A stretch of DNA of 64,000 nucleotides, taken from positions 1 through 64,000 of the forward strand of contig JAJFKV010000029.1 in NCBI GenBank assembly GCA_021773055.1. Direction: 5' to 3'. Origin of the DNA: Woeseiaceae bacterium. GTDB lineage: Bacteria; Pseudomonadota; Gammaproteobacteria; Steroidobacterales; Woeseiaceae. The number at the start of each line of letters is the position of its first letter. Position 1 is the stretch's first letter. Under the pieces are notes generated by a model. It did not search any database. It was given only the letters and a program-made list of their open reading frames with translations, and was not told the origin of the DNA. A program made the translations under genes and the position numbers. Shown here one piece after another: positions 53,930 through 63,692 of this stretch.

Positions 53930-55618
53930 TTACAGTAATTTGAGAGCCTCTTCACGTTTCAAATTCTGTGATTCGGAGTCATTACGATGCCGGTACTCGA
54001 GCTCACCCGCCGCCAAGCTCCGTTCGCTGATGACCAGCCGATGTGGAATACCAATGAGCTCCGCATCCGCGAATTTCACCCCGGGGCGCGCATCTCGATC
54101 GTCCAGCAGCACATCAAAGCCCTGCTCCTTGAGCTCTGAATACAGTGTTTCCGCGGCCTCTTTAACCACATCTGAACGATGCATGTTGATGGGTACCAGG
54201 ACCACATCGAATGGGGCCAGTGGTTGCGGCCAGATGATACCGGCGTCGTCATGGTTCTGTTCGATCGCGGCGCCCACAATCCGGGTCACGCCTATGCCGT
54301 AGCAACCCATGGCCATGACCTGGTTCTTGCCATCCGGGTTTTGCACCGTCGCATCCATTGCCTGGCTATACTTGCTGCCCAACTGAAAAATGTGGCCGAC
54401 CTCGATACCGCGCGCAATACTGAGCGTTCCTTCGCCACCCGGCGTTGGATCTCCGGCGAGGACGTTGCGAATATCGACGGTTTCCGGCATTTCCACATCC
54501 CGGCCGAAATTTACGCCCGTATAGTGCATGTCCTTTTCATTGCCACCGCAAACAAAGTCACTCATCGTCAGGGTTGCATGGTCGAAGAACACCGGAATTT
54601 CCAGCCCTACGGGTCCGACGAAACCCGGACCACAGCCGGCGGCTTTCACAATACTTTCCGGGCTCGCCATAGTGAGCGGAGAGGCAACACCGGGGATTTT
54701 CTGCGCTTTAACCGTGTTGAGCTCGTGATCACCGCGCAAAGCCAGCGCAACGGGGCCATCGGTGCCGTCCACAATCAAGGTCTTCAAGGTATTCAGCGCG
54801 CGGACATTTAATGAGTCGCACAGTGCTTCGATCGTCTTGATTCCGGGTGTCGCAAGCTTCTTTAGTTCCGCGCTTGGGGCAGGTGTATTGATGCCGTCCG
54901 GCGAGGTGGACGCTGTCTCGATATTGGACGCATAGTTGTCTTCGTCACTATAGGCGATAGCATCCTCGCCAGAGTCAGCCAGCACGTGGAACTCCTGCGA
55001 CCGGCTGCCGCCGATTTCACCCGAATCTGCATCAACAACGCGGAATTTCAGGCCCAGGCGCTCAAAAATGGCGGTGTAAGCTGTGTGCATGCGGGCATAG
55101 GACTCTTCCAGTCCCGCCTGATCGAGATCGAACGAATAGGCATCTTTCATGATGAACTCGCGCGAGCGCATCACGCCGAAGCGAGGGCGGATCTCGTCGC
55201 GGAACTTGGTCTGAATTTGATAATAGTTGATCGGTAGTTGCTTGTAGCTGCGCAGCTCTTTGCGCGCAATATCGGTGATAACTTCCTCATGGGTCGGCCC
55301 AAAGCAATAGTCACGATTGTGACGATCGCTCATGCGCAACAGCAACGGGCCATACTTGTCCCAGCGGCCTGATTCTTGCCATAACTCTGCCGGTTGCACT
55401 GCAGGCATCAGTAACTCGAGTGCGCCGGCGCGATTCATTTCCTCGCGGACCACAGCCTCAACTTTGCGCAGAACGCGCAGTCCCAACGGCATCCAGGTGA
55501 ACAGCCCCGAGGCCAGGCGGCGGATGAGGCCTGCCCGCAGCATTAGTTTGTGGCTAACGATCTCAGCGTCCGCTGGTACTTCCTTGAGTGTGCTTAGCCC
55601 GAATTCCGAAAAACGCAT
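53930..55618 (-). CDS. proS: Prolyl-tRNA synthetase, bacterial type
   Basis: A 562-residue class II synthetase. Motif 1 lies in [18 protein letters not shown] (about 45), motif 2 around [21 protein letters not shown], read as [12 protein letters not shown] (about 140), and motif 3 in [15 protein letters not shown] near residue 440. Between motifs 2 and 3 is the inserted YbaK-like deacylase domain (about 230-390, [19 protein letters not shown]) that edits Ala-tRNA(Pro). The C-terminal anticodon-binding domain ends [12 protein letters not shown]. The ATG was chosen to match the family N-terminus [16 protein letters not shown] good promoter lies 26-60 bases upstream. Confidence 0.96.
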   Translation of the reverse strand: MRFSEFGLSTLKEVPADAEIVSHKLMLRAGLIRRLASGLFTWMPLGLRVLRKVEAVVREEMNRAGALELLMPAVQPAELWQESGRWDKYGPLLLRMSDRHNRDYCFGPTHEEVITDIARKELRSYKQLPINYYQIQTKFRDEIRPRFGVMRSREFIMKDAYSFDLDQAGLEESYARMHTAYTAIFERLGLKFRVVDADSGEIGGSRSQEFHVLADSGEDAIAYSDEDNYASNIETASTSPDGINTPAPSAELKKLATPGIKTIEALCDSLNVRALNTLKTLIVDGTDGPVALALRGDHELNTVKAQKIPGVASPLTMASPESIVKAAGCGPGFVGPVGLEIPVFFDHATLTMSDFVCGGNEKDMHYTGVNFGRDVEMPETVDIRNVLAGDPTPGGEGTLSIARGIEVGHIFQLGSKYSQAMDATVQNPDGKNQVMAMGCYGIGVTRIVGAAIEQNHDDAGIIWPQPLAPFDVVLVPINMHRSDVVKEAAETLYSELKEQGFDVLLDDRDARPGVKFADAELIGIPHRLVISERSLAAGELEYRHRNDSESQNLKREEALKLL

Positions 55619-55650
55619 TGCTTGTCTTACCAAAAGTGAATGAGGCGCGC

Positions 55651-55678
55651 ATTCTAACCGTATTGACAGATAAGCCAA
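55651..55678 (-). promoter_or_regulatory. Predicted sigma-70 promoter of proS
   Basis: On the minus strand TTGGCT and TAGAAT are spaced by 16 bases, with a GC-rich discriminator (GCGCGCC) after the -10. The expected start lies about 25 bases before the proS ATG. TAGAAT matches five of six consensus positions. Confidence 0.6.
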
Positions 55679-55721
55679 AGCAGGGGAAGGTCCGGAATCT
55701 TTTTACTGCAGGGATGCCAGA

Positions 55722-56318
55722 TTGCACGGTCGTCGAAATCCGTTTGTTGCTCACGAAGGTCTGCCGCTGCTCGCGCTCGCATTTGCGGCGGCAATTTTGC
55801 TGATTCGTTATTACGAGCCGTGGTATGCCGTAGTACCCGGTATCCTGTTCGTACTGCTTTATATGGTTTTCCGCGATCCCGTGCGGTCTGTGCCCTCGGT
55901 GGCGCTGGGCGTATTCAGTCCGGTCGATGGCAGAGTGATTGATGTCAGTCGTACGGAGGTGGGTGAAACGGGCGAACCGGCGTTACGGATTGTGATCAGT
56001 GTTGATAGTCTGGGAACCTATACAGCGCGTGCTCCGGTTGAGGGCGCGATCAAGGATCTGGGCAAAAAGGCGCTTTGGTTACAGACAGACGAAGGTGACG
56101 ATGTCGTGCTCAAATTCAGCGGCTTTCGCCTTGGTTTGGCGCCGCGATCGTTTGCCAAGTTTGGCGAGCGCCTCGGTCAGGGCCAGCGATTTGCCTACCT
56201 GCGATTGACCCGCACGGCCGAAGTACAGTTTCCGGTTGACGGCAAGGTGCTTGTCGAGCCCGGTCAGACTGTGGTGGCTGGCACCGACGTTATCGGAAAT
56301 GTCCGCGGGCTGAGGTAA
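55722..56318 (+). CDS. Phosphatidylserine-decarboxylase-like protein, degenerate active site
   Basis: A 198-residue protein with two N-terminal hydrophobic helices (LPLLALAFAAAILLI and WYAVVPGILFVLLYMVF) and a domain resembling the Psd fold: RDPVRSVP, FSPVDGRVIDV (family VSPADGKV) and APVEGAIKDLG. Where active enzymes have the HVNRAP-type His, this protein reads GTYTARAP. Where they have the GS/LGST site for self-cleavage and pyruvoyl formation, it reads RLTRTAEV. It is therefore predicted to be inactive as a decarboxylase and may act as a lipid-binding relative. The TTG start has AGGGA eight bases upstream. It is transcribed divergently from proS. The C-terminus VEPGQTVVAGTDVIG resembles the closing strand of the family. 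Confidence 0.72.
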   Translation: MHGRRNPFVAHEGLPLLALAFAAAILLIRYYEPWYAVVPGILFVLLYMVFRDPVRSVPSVALGVFSPVDGRVIDVSRTEVGETGEPALRIVISVDSLGTYTARAPVEGAIKDLGKKALWLQTDEGDDVVLKFSGFRLGLAPRSFAKFGERLGQGQRFAYLRLTRTAEVQFPVDGKVLVEPGQTVVAGTDVIGNVRGLR

Positions 56319-56402
56319 TTGGACCCACAAAGCTCTGGCCGTGATATACGGCGTATAGCGTGGCAAAATCTACATTGAACTCCAAATTGTGGCCTCTCAA
56401 AA

Positions 56403-57086
56403 ATGATACATCCTGAACATCAACGACGTGCCTATCTGCAGGCAATGGGTATTGATGTCTGGTTGCCACGCGGTGCGCCTGAGCCTGATGAGCCGGAAAT
56501 TATAGCGAGCGATGTTGCTGCTACAGGTGGGCTGGACTGGGAGGAGTTGCGACAGTGCGTTGCCGACTGTACCCGCTGCGAGTTGGCCGAGAGCCGCATC
56601 CAAGCCGTATTTGGCGTCGGTAATCAGGACGCTGACTGGATGATAATCGGTGAAGCGCCAGGCGCTGAAGAAGATCGTCGTGGTGAACCGTTTGTTGGTC
56701 GCGCGGGTAAGATGCTGGATGAAATGCTGCGCGCGATTGGACAGAGCAGGACCTCAGTGTTCATCGCTAATACGTTGAAATGTCGTCCTCCCAATAATCG
56801 CGACCCGAAGCCGGCGGAGGCAAGCGCCTGTCGTGACTATCTGGAGCGCCAGATAGCATTGATACAACCAAAAATCATTCTGGCAGTCGGAAAAATCGCC
56901 GCACAGAATCTCCTGGGTAGCGACGACCCGGTGGGGCGAATGCGCGGTCGTCCGCACGATCTCAACGGCATTCCGCTGGTCGTGACTTATCACCCGGCGT
57001 ACCTGCTTAGAAGTCCCTCGCAAAAGAGCAAGTCGTGGAGTGACCTTTGTCTCGCAAACCGCCTGGTGAAAGAGTCAGCGGCGTGA
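56403..57086 (+). CDS. Uracil-DNA glycosylase, family 4 (iron-sulfur)
   Basis: A 227-residue glycosylase of the thermostable UDG type, distinct from Ung. The Fe-S cluster cysteines are CTRC (about 56-59), the Cys of KCRPPNN and the Cys of ACRDYL. Motif A is GEAPGAEEDRRGEPFVG (about 83) and motif B YHPAYLL (about 199). An N-terminal stretch of about 50 residues (HQRRAYLQAMGIDVWLPRG) precedes the core, as in the proteins once annotated as phage SPO1 DNA polymerase-related. It removes uracil from DNA. Its TGA overlaps the rimI GTG by three bases (GTGA), so translation is coupled. Confidence 0.93.
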   Translation: MIHPEHQRRAYLQAMGIDVWLPRGAPEPDEPEIIASDVAATGGLDWEELRQCVADCTRCELAESRIQAVFGVGNQDADWMIIGEAPGAEEDRRGEPFVGRAGKMLDEMLRAIGQSRTSVFIANTLKCRPPNNRDPKPAEASACRDYLERQIALIQPKIILAVGKIAAQNLLGSDDPVGRMRGRPHDLNGIPLVVTYHPAYLLRSPSQKSKSWSDLCLANRLVKESAA

Positions 57087-57559
57087 TTATCCCGATGGCG
57101 CAGCCGCCGGCGACGATTCGCGAGATGAACCACGATGACCTCGGAATGGTGTCCGACATAGAACGCCGAAGCTACGAGTTTCCGTGGAGTCATGGTGTAT
57201 TTCGTGACTGCCTGCTGGCCGGATACCAGTGCCTGGCGTTGGTTCGCGAAGACCGCGTTGCGGGCTACGCTATCTTGTCCGTGGCAGCGGGCGAGGCTCA
57301 TATCCTGAATCTGTGCACAGATCCGGATTTTCGAGCACTCGGTTACGGCGAACGACTGCTTGATGAACTGCTGCATCGGGCACGGTCAGCCTCGGTACGA
57401 GAGATATTTCTCGAAGTCCGACCATCAAATGAAACCGCCATAGGCCTGTATCGCAAGAAGGGCTTTCATCAGGTTGCGGCACGTCCGGCCTACTATCAGG
57501 CCAACGAAGGCCGCGAAGACGCCGCGGTGCTCGCCAAGAAGCTCGTCGTCGAACTTTAA
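57083..57559 (+). CDS. rimI: Ribosomal-protein-S18-alanine N-acetyltransferase
   Basis: A 158-residue GNAT acetyltransferase matching RimI: IREMNHDDLGMVSDIERRSY, the acetyl-CoA strand ILNLCTDPDFRALGYGERLL (about 77-96, R-x-x-G-Y/G loop) and the C-terminal LEVRPSNETAIGLYRKKGF that is diagnostic for RimI. RimI acetylates the N-terminal Ala of ribosomal protein S18. The GTG overlapping the previous stop was preferred; an ATG four codons later is an alternative. In many gammaproteobacteria rimI follows a gene related to tsaB or a UDG-type gene, consistent with this pairing. Confidence 0.92.
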   Translation: MIIPMAQPPATIREMNHDDLGMVSDIERRSYEFPWSHGVFRDCLLAGYQCLALVREDRVAGYAILSVAAGEAHILNLCTDPDFRALGYGERLLDELLHRARSASVREIFLEVRPSNETAIGLYRKKGFHQVAARPAYYQANEGREDAAVLAKKLVVEL

Positions 57560-57645
57560 GCAGACGGTTTCACAACTCGCTGAACTCGTATTCATCACAT
57601 TGACGGAGTGCTAGACTGCGCCGCCTCAAATTATTGAATATAGTA

Positions 57646-59226
57646 ATGGCAAATCTCGACGAACAAGTCAGTAAACGGCGTACATTCGCGATCATTTCGC
57701 ATCCGGACGCCGGCAAGACGACACTGACCGAAAAGTTGCTGCTTTATGGCGGCGCTATTCAGCTTGCGGGCACCGTAAAGGGCCGCAAGGCGAGCCGTCA
57801 TGCCACATCGGACTGGATGGCGCTTGAGCAGCAGCGCGGAATTTCCGTGACATCATCGGTCATGCAGTTCCCGTACGCGGATCATGTCATCAACTTGCTT
57901 GATACACCGGGCCATGAAGATTTCTCGGAAGATACCTATCGGACACTGACGGCCGTTGACTCGGCGCTGATGGTTATCGATTGCGCAAAAGGCGTGGAAA
58001 AACGCACCATCAAATTGATGGATGTGTGTCGCTTGCGTGACACGCCAATCATGACGTTTATTAACAAGCTCGATCGGGACGGTAAGGAACCGATCGATTT
58101 GCTCGACGAAATCGAGTCCGTACTAAAGATTCAGTGCTCACCTGTTACGTGGCCTATCGGCATGGGTCGCTCACTGAAGGGCGTCTATCATCTATTGCAG
58201 GACCGCATTTACCTGTACGACCGGGTAGGGCGGGAGAAGGCATCCGAGCGCCATGCTATTGACGGCCTGGATTCAGACGAGGCGACCGTCGCACTCGGTG
58301 ACATAGCTGACGAATTCAGAGAAGAGATCGAGTTGGTTAAAGGTGCCTGTCCAGAGTTATCGGTCGAAGATTATCTCGCAGCGAAGCAGACGCCCGTGTT
58401 CTTCGGCTCGGCGATCGGCAATTTCGGCGTAAAAGAATTGCTGGATGAATTTGTGAACTATGCGCCGGCGCCCCGGACTCGCGAAAGCGAGCAACGCGAC
58501 GTGCTACCCAATGAAGACAAGATGACCGGTTTTGTGTTCAAGATTCAAGCGAACATGGACCCCGCGCACCGGGACCGTATCGCGTTCATGCGAATATGTT
58601 CCGGCGAGTACCGTAAGGGGATTCGCGCATTGCATGTTCGCTCAGGCAAGGAAATGAAAATTCCGGATGCGATCACGTTTATGGCGGCGGATCGGAAGCA
58701 CGCCGAAACCGCCTATGCGGGCGATATAATCGGCATCCATAATCACGGCACTATCAATATAGGTGACAGTTTTACTGAAGGTGAGATCATTCGCTTTACA
58801 GGTATACCGAATTTTGCGCCGGAGATTTTCCGTCGTGCCGTGTTGAAAGACCCGCTGCGTTTGAAAGCCCTGCAAAAAGGTCTTGCGCAACTGTGTGAGG
58901 AAGGTGCAACACAGTTGTTTAAGCCGATGCGCAACAATGATCTTATTCTCGGTGCTGTTGGTCCTCTGCAGTTCGATGTGGTTGCTCACCGCTTGCAACA
59001 TGAATACAACGTGGAGTGCCAGTTTGAGGCAATCAACGTTGCGACGGCACGTTGGGTCGAATGCGACGACGAAAAGATGTTGAGTGACTTCGAACGCAAG
59101 GCCTACGACAATCTTGCACTGGATCATAGCGACAGTCTGGTCTACATTGCTCCTACACGGGTTAATCTCAACCTGACCGAGGAACGCTGGCCAGATATTG
59201 CTTTCCGCAAGACAAGAGAGCACTAG
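57646..59226 (+). CDS. prfC: Peptide chain release factor 3
   Basis: A 526-residue translational GTPase that recycles RF1/RF2 after peptide release. G1 is [13 protein letters not shown] (about 19-31), G3 [13 protein letters not shown] (about 86) and G4 NKLD near residue 143. The segment [19 protein letters not shown] and the [17 protein letters not shown] effector region are specific to RF3 rather than EF-G. The length and sequence match E. coli PrfC closely from end to end, with the same REH C-terminus. The ATG was preferred to a TTG four codons earlier. It stands alone, followed 28 bases later by the MFS gene. Confidence 0.97.
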   Translation: MANLDEQVSKRRTFAIISHPDAGKTTLTEKLLLYGGAIQLAGTVKGRKASRHATSDWMALEQQRGISVTSSVMQFPYADHVINLLDTPGHEDFSEDTYRTLTAVDSALMVIDCAKGVEKRTIKLMDVCRLRDTPIMTFINKLDRDGKEPIDLLDEIESVLKIQCSPVTWPIGMGRSLKGVYHLLQDRIYLYDRVGREKASERHAIDGLDSDEATVALGDIADEFREEIELVKGACPELSVEDYLAAKQTPVFFGSAIGNFGVKELLDEFVNYAPAPRTRESEQRDVLPNEDKMTGFVFKIQANMDPAHRDRIAFMRICSGEYRKGIRALHVRSGKEMKIPDAITFMAADRKHAETAYAGDIIGIHNHGTINIGDSFTEGEIIRFTGIPNFAPEIFRRAVLKDPLRLKALQKGLAQLCEEGATQLFKPMRNNDLILGAVGPLQFDVVAHRLQHEYNVECQFEAINVATARWVECDDEKMLSDFERKAYDNLALDHSDSLVYIAPTRVNLNLTEERWPDIAFRKTREH

Positions 59227-59254
59227 TCGCCGGACCTCTGTCTGAGGCAATGGT

Positions 59255-60523
59255 TTGCCGAAGTCCAAAATTCTCACCAAGCAGGTTGTTACCTGGGCCC
59301 TTTATGACTGGGCAAACTCCGCGTTCGCTCTCAGTGTATTGGCGGTCCTGTTCCCCTTAGTTCTTGGCAACTACTGGGGCGTCGATGATGGTGGTGTGTC
59401 GGCAACTATTCGCCTTGGCTGGATCACTTTTGCTGCAAGCTTGATTGTGGTTTTGTCTGCACCTGTGCTCGGAACAATTGCTGATACTGGAGGGTACCGG
59501 AAACGATTCCTGTTGCTGTTTGCTATCTCTGGCGCTGTTTCGACGGCCGGCCTTGGTTTTGTCGGGCAGAGTGACTGGCCGATCGCACTGGGTTTGTACC
59601 TCGTTGCGTCGGTCGGCTTCTACAGTTCGATCGTATTCTACGATTCATTACTCGTCGATGTTACGGAGCCACGTAACTACAGTTTTGTTTCCACGCTCGG
59701 TTTTTCCACCGGCTATCTCGGCGGAGCGACCTTGCTTGCTTTTCATCTATGGATGCTGAAGTCGCCACAAACGTTCGGTCTCGAAAATGCCACTGAAGCA
59801 TTCAGCTATGCCTTTATTTCGGTCGGCGTCTGGTGGCTCGTCTTCCTGCTGCCATTGATATTTTTTGTTCCTGAGCGGCCGAGTTCGATCAAGGTTACTG
59901 ACCATGCGATCCGGGCGGCCTACGCGGAACTCAAATCGACGGTGCGCAAAATTAGCCAGTACCGAAACGTCACGGTTTTTCTGGGAGGTTACTGGCTCTA
60001 CATTGGTGGTGTGTTCACTGTGATCTTCATGGCTGTCAATTATGGGCAGCGTCTCGGCTTTGAAGACAGCGATCTCGTCATGGCGTTGTTGATCGCGAAC
60101 TTCGTCGGTTTCCCGGCGACGCTGGTGTACGGTTTGCTCGCACATCGTTTCGGCGCAAAAAAGGGACTCTATTTCGCGCTATTTACCTACGTCGGTGTTT
60201 GTCTCTGGGCTATTCAGATGACAGATGTCAAAGAGTTCTACATCATGTCGATCGTAATTGGCCTGGTTCAGGGTGGCGTTCAAGGCCTCAGTCGTTCGGT
60301 ATACGCGTCACTAATACCGGTGGACCAGCCTGGCGAGTTTTTCGGTTTTTACAGCATGACGACCAAGTTCGCACATGTGCTGGGCCCGGCCATGGTCGCT
60401 ATTGCTGCAATGCTGTCGGATGACCCGAAGTGGGTACTGCTTACGCTAATGCCGATGTTTCTGGCCGGCGCGTTGTTGCTTGCGCTGGTACGAATGCCGC
60501 CCGCTGACGTCGCCGCCGAATAG
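59255..60523 (+). CDS. UMF1-family MFS transporter (Atg22-like)
   Basis: A 422-residue inner-membrane protein with about twelve hydrophobic segments. The family hallmark WALYDWANSAFALSV (about 14-28) is present, together with PVLGTIADTGGYRKRFL (about 70, loop 2-3) and GGVQGLSRSVYASLIPVDQPGEFFGFYS near residue 345, of which GLSRSVYASLIP is the core. UMF1 proteins resemble the yeast vacuolar amino-acid effluxer Atg22; the bacterial substrates are unknown. The start is TTG with AGGCA five bases upstream, the only in-frame choice that keeps the family N-terminus. Confidence 0.88.
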   Translation: MPKSKILTKQVVTWALYDWANSAFALSVLAVLFPLVLGNYWGVDDGGVSATIRLGWITFAASLIVVLSAPVLGTIADTGGYRKRFLLLFAISGAVSTAGLGFVGQSDWPIALGLYLVASVGFYSSIVFYDSLLVDVTEPRNYSFVSTLGFSTGYLGGATLLAFHLWMLKSPQTFGLENATEAFSYAFISVGVWWLVFLLPLIFFVPERPSSIKVTDHAIRAAYAELKSTVRKISQYRNVTVFLGGYWLYIGGVFTVIFMAVNYGQRLGFEDSDLVMALLIANFVGFPATLVYGLLAHRFGAKKGLYFALFTYVGVCLWAIQMTDVKEFYIMSIVIGLVQGGVQGLSRSVYASLIPVDQPGEFFGFYSMTTKFAHVLGPAMVAIAAMLSDDPKWVLLTLMPMFLAGALLLALVRMPPADVAAE

Positions 60524-60598
60524 ACGGCCGCACACGAGCGTGAACAACTTAAAGTATCCATTGAATCCGCAATTGAAGCAGTCGTTGGTGATCAACGC

Positions 60599-61682
60599 TT
60601 AGAACAGCGCCGAGACTGCAGCCTGCCAGTCCATTCTCTCCCCGGCATGCCATCGGGCTGCACAGGTTTCGCTGTCGATGTTCGCTCCAAGGAACTCACG
60701 ATCAATCCATTGCTGAATGTCATCGCTAGCGGCTACACCCGATAGACCCGGGAACTGTTCGAGCGGCTGCTCTCGTCGGTCGTTGAACGTGATCTTGCCG
60801 TCCTTATCCTTGCTGCAATCAAATCCTCCCTCATGCACCAGGTGATGATGGTGCCGACAGAGCAAAACCACGTTATCCAGACTCGTTTCACCGCCATCCG
60901 CCCAATGCTGGACATGGTGTCCATCCACAAATCGCGTGTTGGTGCAGCCCGGGAAGCGACAGCCCTTGTCTCGGGCACGTAATGCACGGCGCATGGGTGG
61001 TGGAATCGAGCGAGATCGACGACCAATGGACAACGGCTCGCCATTTTTATCCTCTTTGAGACAAACCACCGAGCTATCGCAGGCAATGCGACGGGATGTT
61101 TCCGCGGTCCACGTGCCCTTGGGGTAAACGCAGGGGCCATCTTCGATACTCGATGTTGCCGCGGCGGGCGGCTATGGGCACCACTTCCGCCTCGCTTTCT
61201 GATTCTGACGTTACCGCGGTAACGTTATCGTGAAATTGAACATCCATTGCCATTTCAAGGGCCTTGACGATCAGGGCGCCTTGTTCAGCTGGCAGACGTG
61301 CCTTAATCACCAGACAACCATTGTGGTCGTAATAGTGAGTCATTTCCCGGTTGTTGTATTGCGCACGAACGATGTCGGCATCTTGCAGTCGCTTCGCCGT
61401 ACGATACTTTGATACGAGCTTTTCGACGTGATGTGCTGTGCCATGATCGGCGATCATCAACAAGTAATCTTCGTTGCTTGCATCTGCAATACGGGTAATC
61501 GCCCGAACCTTTGAAAAGCTCAGCTGGCCCTTATCAAATCGTTCACTGATCTTCGGCAGCGTAGATGTAACTACAAAGTTCAGTAATTTCAGCACCGAGT
61601 TAGTAGATTGGGGTAGTTTCGAGTAATGCGATGGCGGCAGACACGGTTCCCTCCGGTCGATATCAATATACTGCGAATACAT
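60599..61682 (-). pseudogene. Broken DUF222/13E12-type HNH endonuclease gene
   Basis: Two same-strand open frames together make one DUF222-HNH protein. The upstream part (61682 to about 61074) holds the DUF222 core FDKGQLSFSKVRAITRI and HGTAHHVEKLVSKYR. The downstream part holds TSRRIACDSSVVCLKED, the zinc knuckle CRFPGC and the HNH signature HHVQHWADGGETSLDN...CRHHH. The first frame leaves the family pattern after VPIAARR; the second enters at a point (SSIEDGPCVYPKGTW) that lies well downstream in intact relatives. A deletion that changed frame is therefore likely. The N-terminal about 70 residues of DUF222 are also missing. The HNH residues look intact, but an active product is unlikely. 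Confidence 0.82.
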
Positions 61683-61733
61683 GCAGTATACCGTTAACTG
61701 ATTGATATTGCTAGAGAAATATCAGTCAAGTGA

Positions 61734-63692
61734 CTACGGAATTGCTGCGATTGCCGTTCTTAGTCTTGTTACGGCATTGTCGTCGTCAGGTCCATAGCGA
61801 GCATCCAGATAGGCGCCAGTTACGGAAGTCACATGGTCGATCGGCAGAGTGCTTTCGACTTCTGCTCTCAGAGCAAACTCCTGCTCGGTTTCCCCTGTTC
61901 GTCGCTGCAAGCCGGTCTTCCTGATGAACTTGCTGTATAGAATCGATGCGCGGTCTTTTGTTGGCCGGCGATAGCGAAGCATCATGAAAGCGCTGATCAT
62001 TAGTATCAGCGCGACGACACTGCCGACCAATGTCAGCAACATTTTTCGCCAGTTTGGGTCGACCATGCCGAGCCACTCCAGAAATTGGCTCTGCGTTTCA
62101 GGCCCGTATCCCAATACCCACTCGTTCCATTTCGCGTTCAATGCATCCCAGGTCATTGTCAGGTCTTGCAGGAACCGGGGAGGTGCCGTGAAACCCCAGA
62201 GCTCTCCAATGCCGTCCAGCGCCGCACCGCGGGTGCCGTACTCAATGCGTTCCGGTGCCACAGCGGCTGTTGGATCGACGCGATACCAGCCGTAGCGTTC
62301 AAGCCATACTTCTGTCCATGCATGTGCATCCGACTGGCGCACGATGAGGTGTCCGGCAATGGGGTTAATCTCACCACCTTGATAGCCGAGTACTATTCGT
62401 GACGGGATGCCGGCACTGCGCATCATGAAAGCGAATGCCGACGCATAGTGTTCGCAGAAGCCTTGTTGTGTATAGAACAGGAATCGATCGACGGGACTGC
62501 TGCCTAGCGGTGGTGGCTGCAACGTATAGAAATACTCTTCTTCGTGAAACTTCGCGAGAACTGCGTCGATGTAGGCCGTATCCGAGCCAGCTTTCTCGCG
62601 CATCTGCCGCGCAAGTTTGGCCGAGCGCCGATTGCCATCATCTGGCACGTGGGTGTACGACTGGCGGTAAATCGATGGTAACTCGGCCTGGACAACGTAG
62701 TCGGGGTACGAGGTAACACGGTATGCCACGCGCTGATCGATTGGCGTTACGTGAAAAATTTGTTGCTGAGGTCCCATGAATGTTCGTTCGATCGACCACT
62801 CCTTTGGCATGTCCAGCGTGAAGACCCACCGCTGTCGCGTTGGTTCCAGTGTTAGCTCGTAGGAAACCGGTTCGCCTCTGAAAGAAATCTGATCTTCAAC
62901 GGGAGTGCCAACTCTGGGCTCCGACCCCGTCCACGTACGACCGTTGAAACGCGTCATGACAAGGCCCCGCCAGTACAGATCACGGGATGCCGGTACTTCG
63001 CCGTCGAATTGTACGCGGAACGCAACCTCGTTCGACATAGAGAGAGAGCTGATGTCACCGGGACTCATCGTGTCACTCAGGCCTGAAGTTGCCCGACTGG
63101 TGTCGATCGGTACGGCCCAGAACGGTGACGACAGGCGTGGAAATAGTACCCACATGGCGATCGCGAGCGGCGCGGCATAGAGAAGCAGCCGGCCGCCGGT
63201 CGTGAAACTTTGTCTCGCAGTTTCATTGGCCCCCGCTGACATGCGCAGCCAGGCTGTCAGGATAATCAGCGTGCTGCCTATCACGTAGGGCAGTGACCAC
63301 AAATACTGCTCGCGCAGCAATGAAGACATGACGAGGAAGATCGAAATAAATAGCAGGACGAACTGATCCCGTCGTTTGCGCGTTTCCAGTAACTTGAGAG
63401 CTGCCATGATCGCCAGCAAAGCCGAGCCCGGACCGACGCCGCTGATGGATGAATAGGTGCCGAAGACGCCCAGAAAGCACACCAGCGCCAGTCCGCCACG
63501 TACCCAACGTGACGGCAACATGCGACGTCGTCTCTCGATCACGTAACGCCAAACCGCGCAGCCGATAAATCCGCCTGTAATCCAGAATGGGAGATACGGA
63601 ACGTGCGGAGCAAGCGACACAGTCAGAGCGCCCATCGTCCACGGCAAGCTGGCCAGCAAGGAGCCATCGGTACCTCTAGGTTGCGCCTTCAC
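61734..63692 (-). CDS. TgpA-type transglutaminase-like membrane protein (DUF3488)
   Basis: A 652-residue inner-membrane protein. About five or six N-terminal hydrophobic segments (to about 180) are followed by a periplasmic region with the transglutaminase core: catalytic Cys in GFCEHYASAFAFM (about 415), His in DAHAWTEVWL (about 457) and Asp in RVDPTAAVAP (about 473). A single C-terminal helix (LLTLVGSVVALILMI) and a cytosolic DUF4129-like tail complete it. P. aeruginosa TgpA has this layout and is essential there. The GTG start overlaps the DUF58 stop by four bases (GTGA) and has GAGAAAG nearby. The order DUF58-TgpA, usually after a MoxR ATPase, is common. Confidence 0.93.
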   Translation of the reverse strand: MKAQPRGTDGSLLASLPWTMGALTVSLAPHVPYLPFWITGGFIGCAVWRYVIERRRRMLPSRWVRGGLALVCFLGVFGTYSSISGVGPGSALLAIMAALKLLETRKRRDQFVLLFISIFLVMSSLLREQYLWSLPYVIGSTLIILTAWLRMSAGANETARQSFTTGGRLLLYAAPLAIAMWVLFPRLSSPFWAVPIDTSRATSGLSDTMSPGDISSLSMSNEVAFRVQFDGEVPASRDLYWRGLVMTRFNGRTWTGSEPRVGTPVEDQISFRGEPVSYELTLEPTRQRWVFTLDMPKEWSIERTFMGPQQQIFHVTPIDQRVAYRVTSYPDYVVQAELPSIYRQSYTHVPDDGNRRSAKLARQMREKAGSDTAYIDAVLAKFHEEEYFYTLQPPPLGSSPVDRFLFYTQQGFCEHYASAFAFMMRSAGIPSRIVLGYQGGEINPIAGHLIVRQSDAHAWTEVWLERYGWYRVDPTAAVAPERIEYGTRGAALDGIGELWGFTAPPRFLQDLTMTWDALNAKWNEWVLGYGPETQSQFLEWLGMVDPNWRKMLLTLVGSVVALILMISAFMMLRYRRPTKDRASILYSKFIRKTGLQRRTGETEQEFALRAEVESTLPIDHVTSVTGAYLDARYGPDDDNAVTRLRTAIAAIP

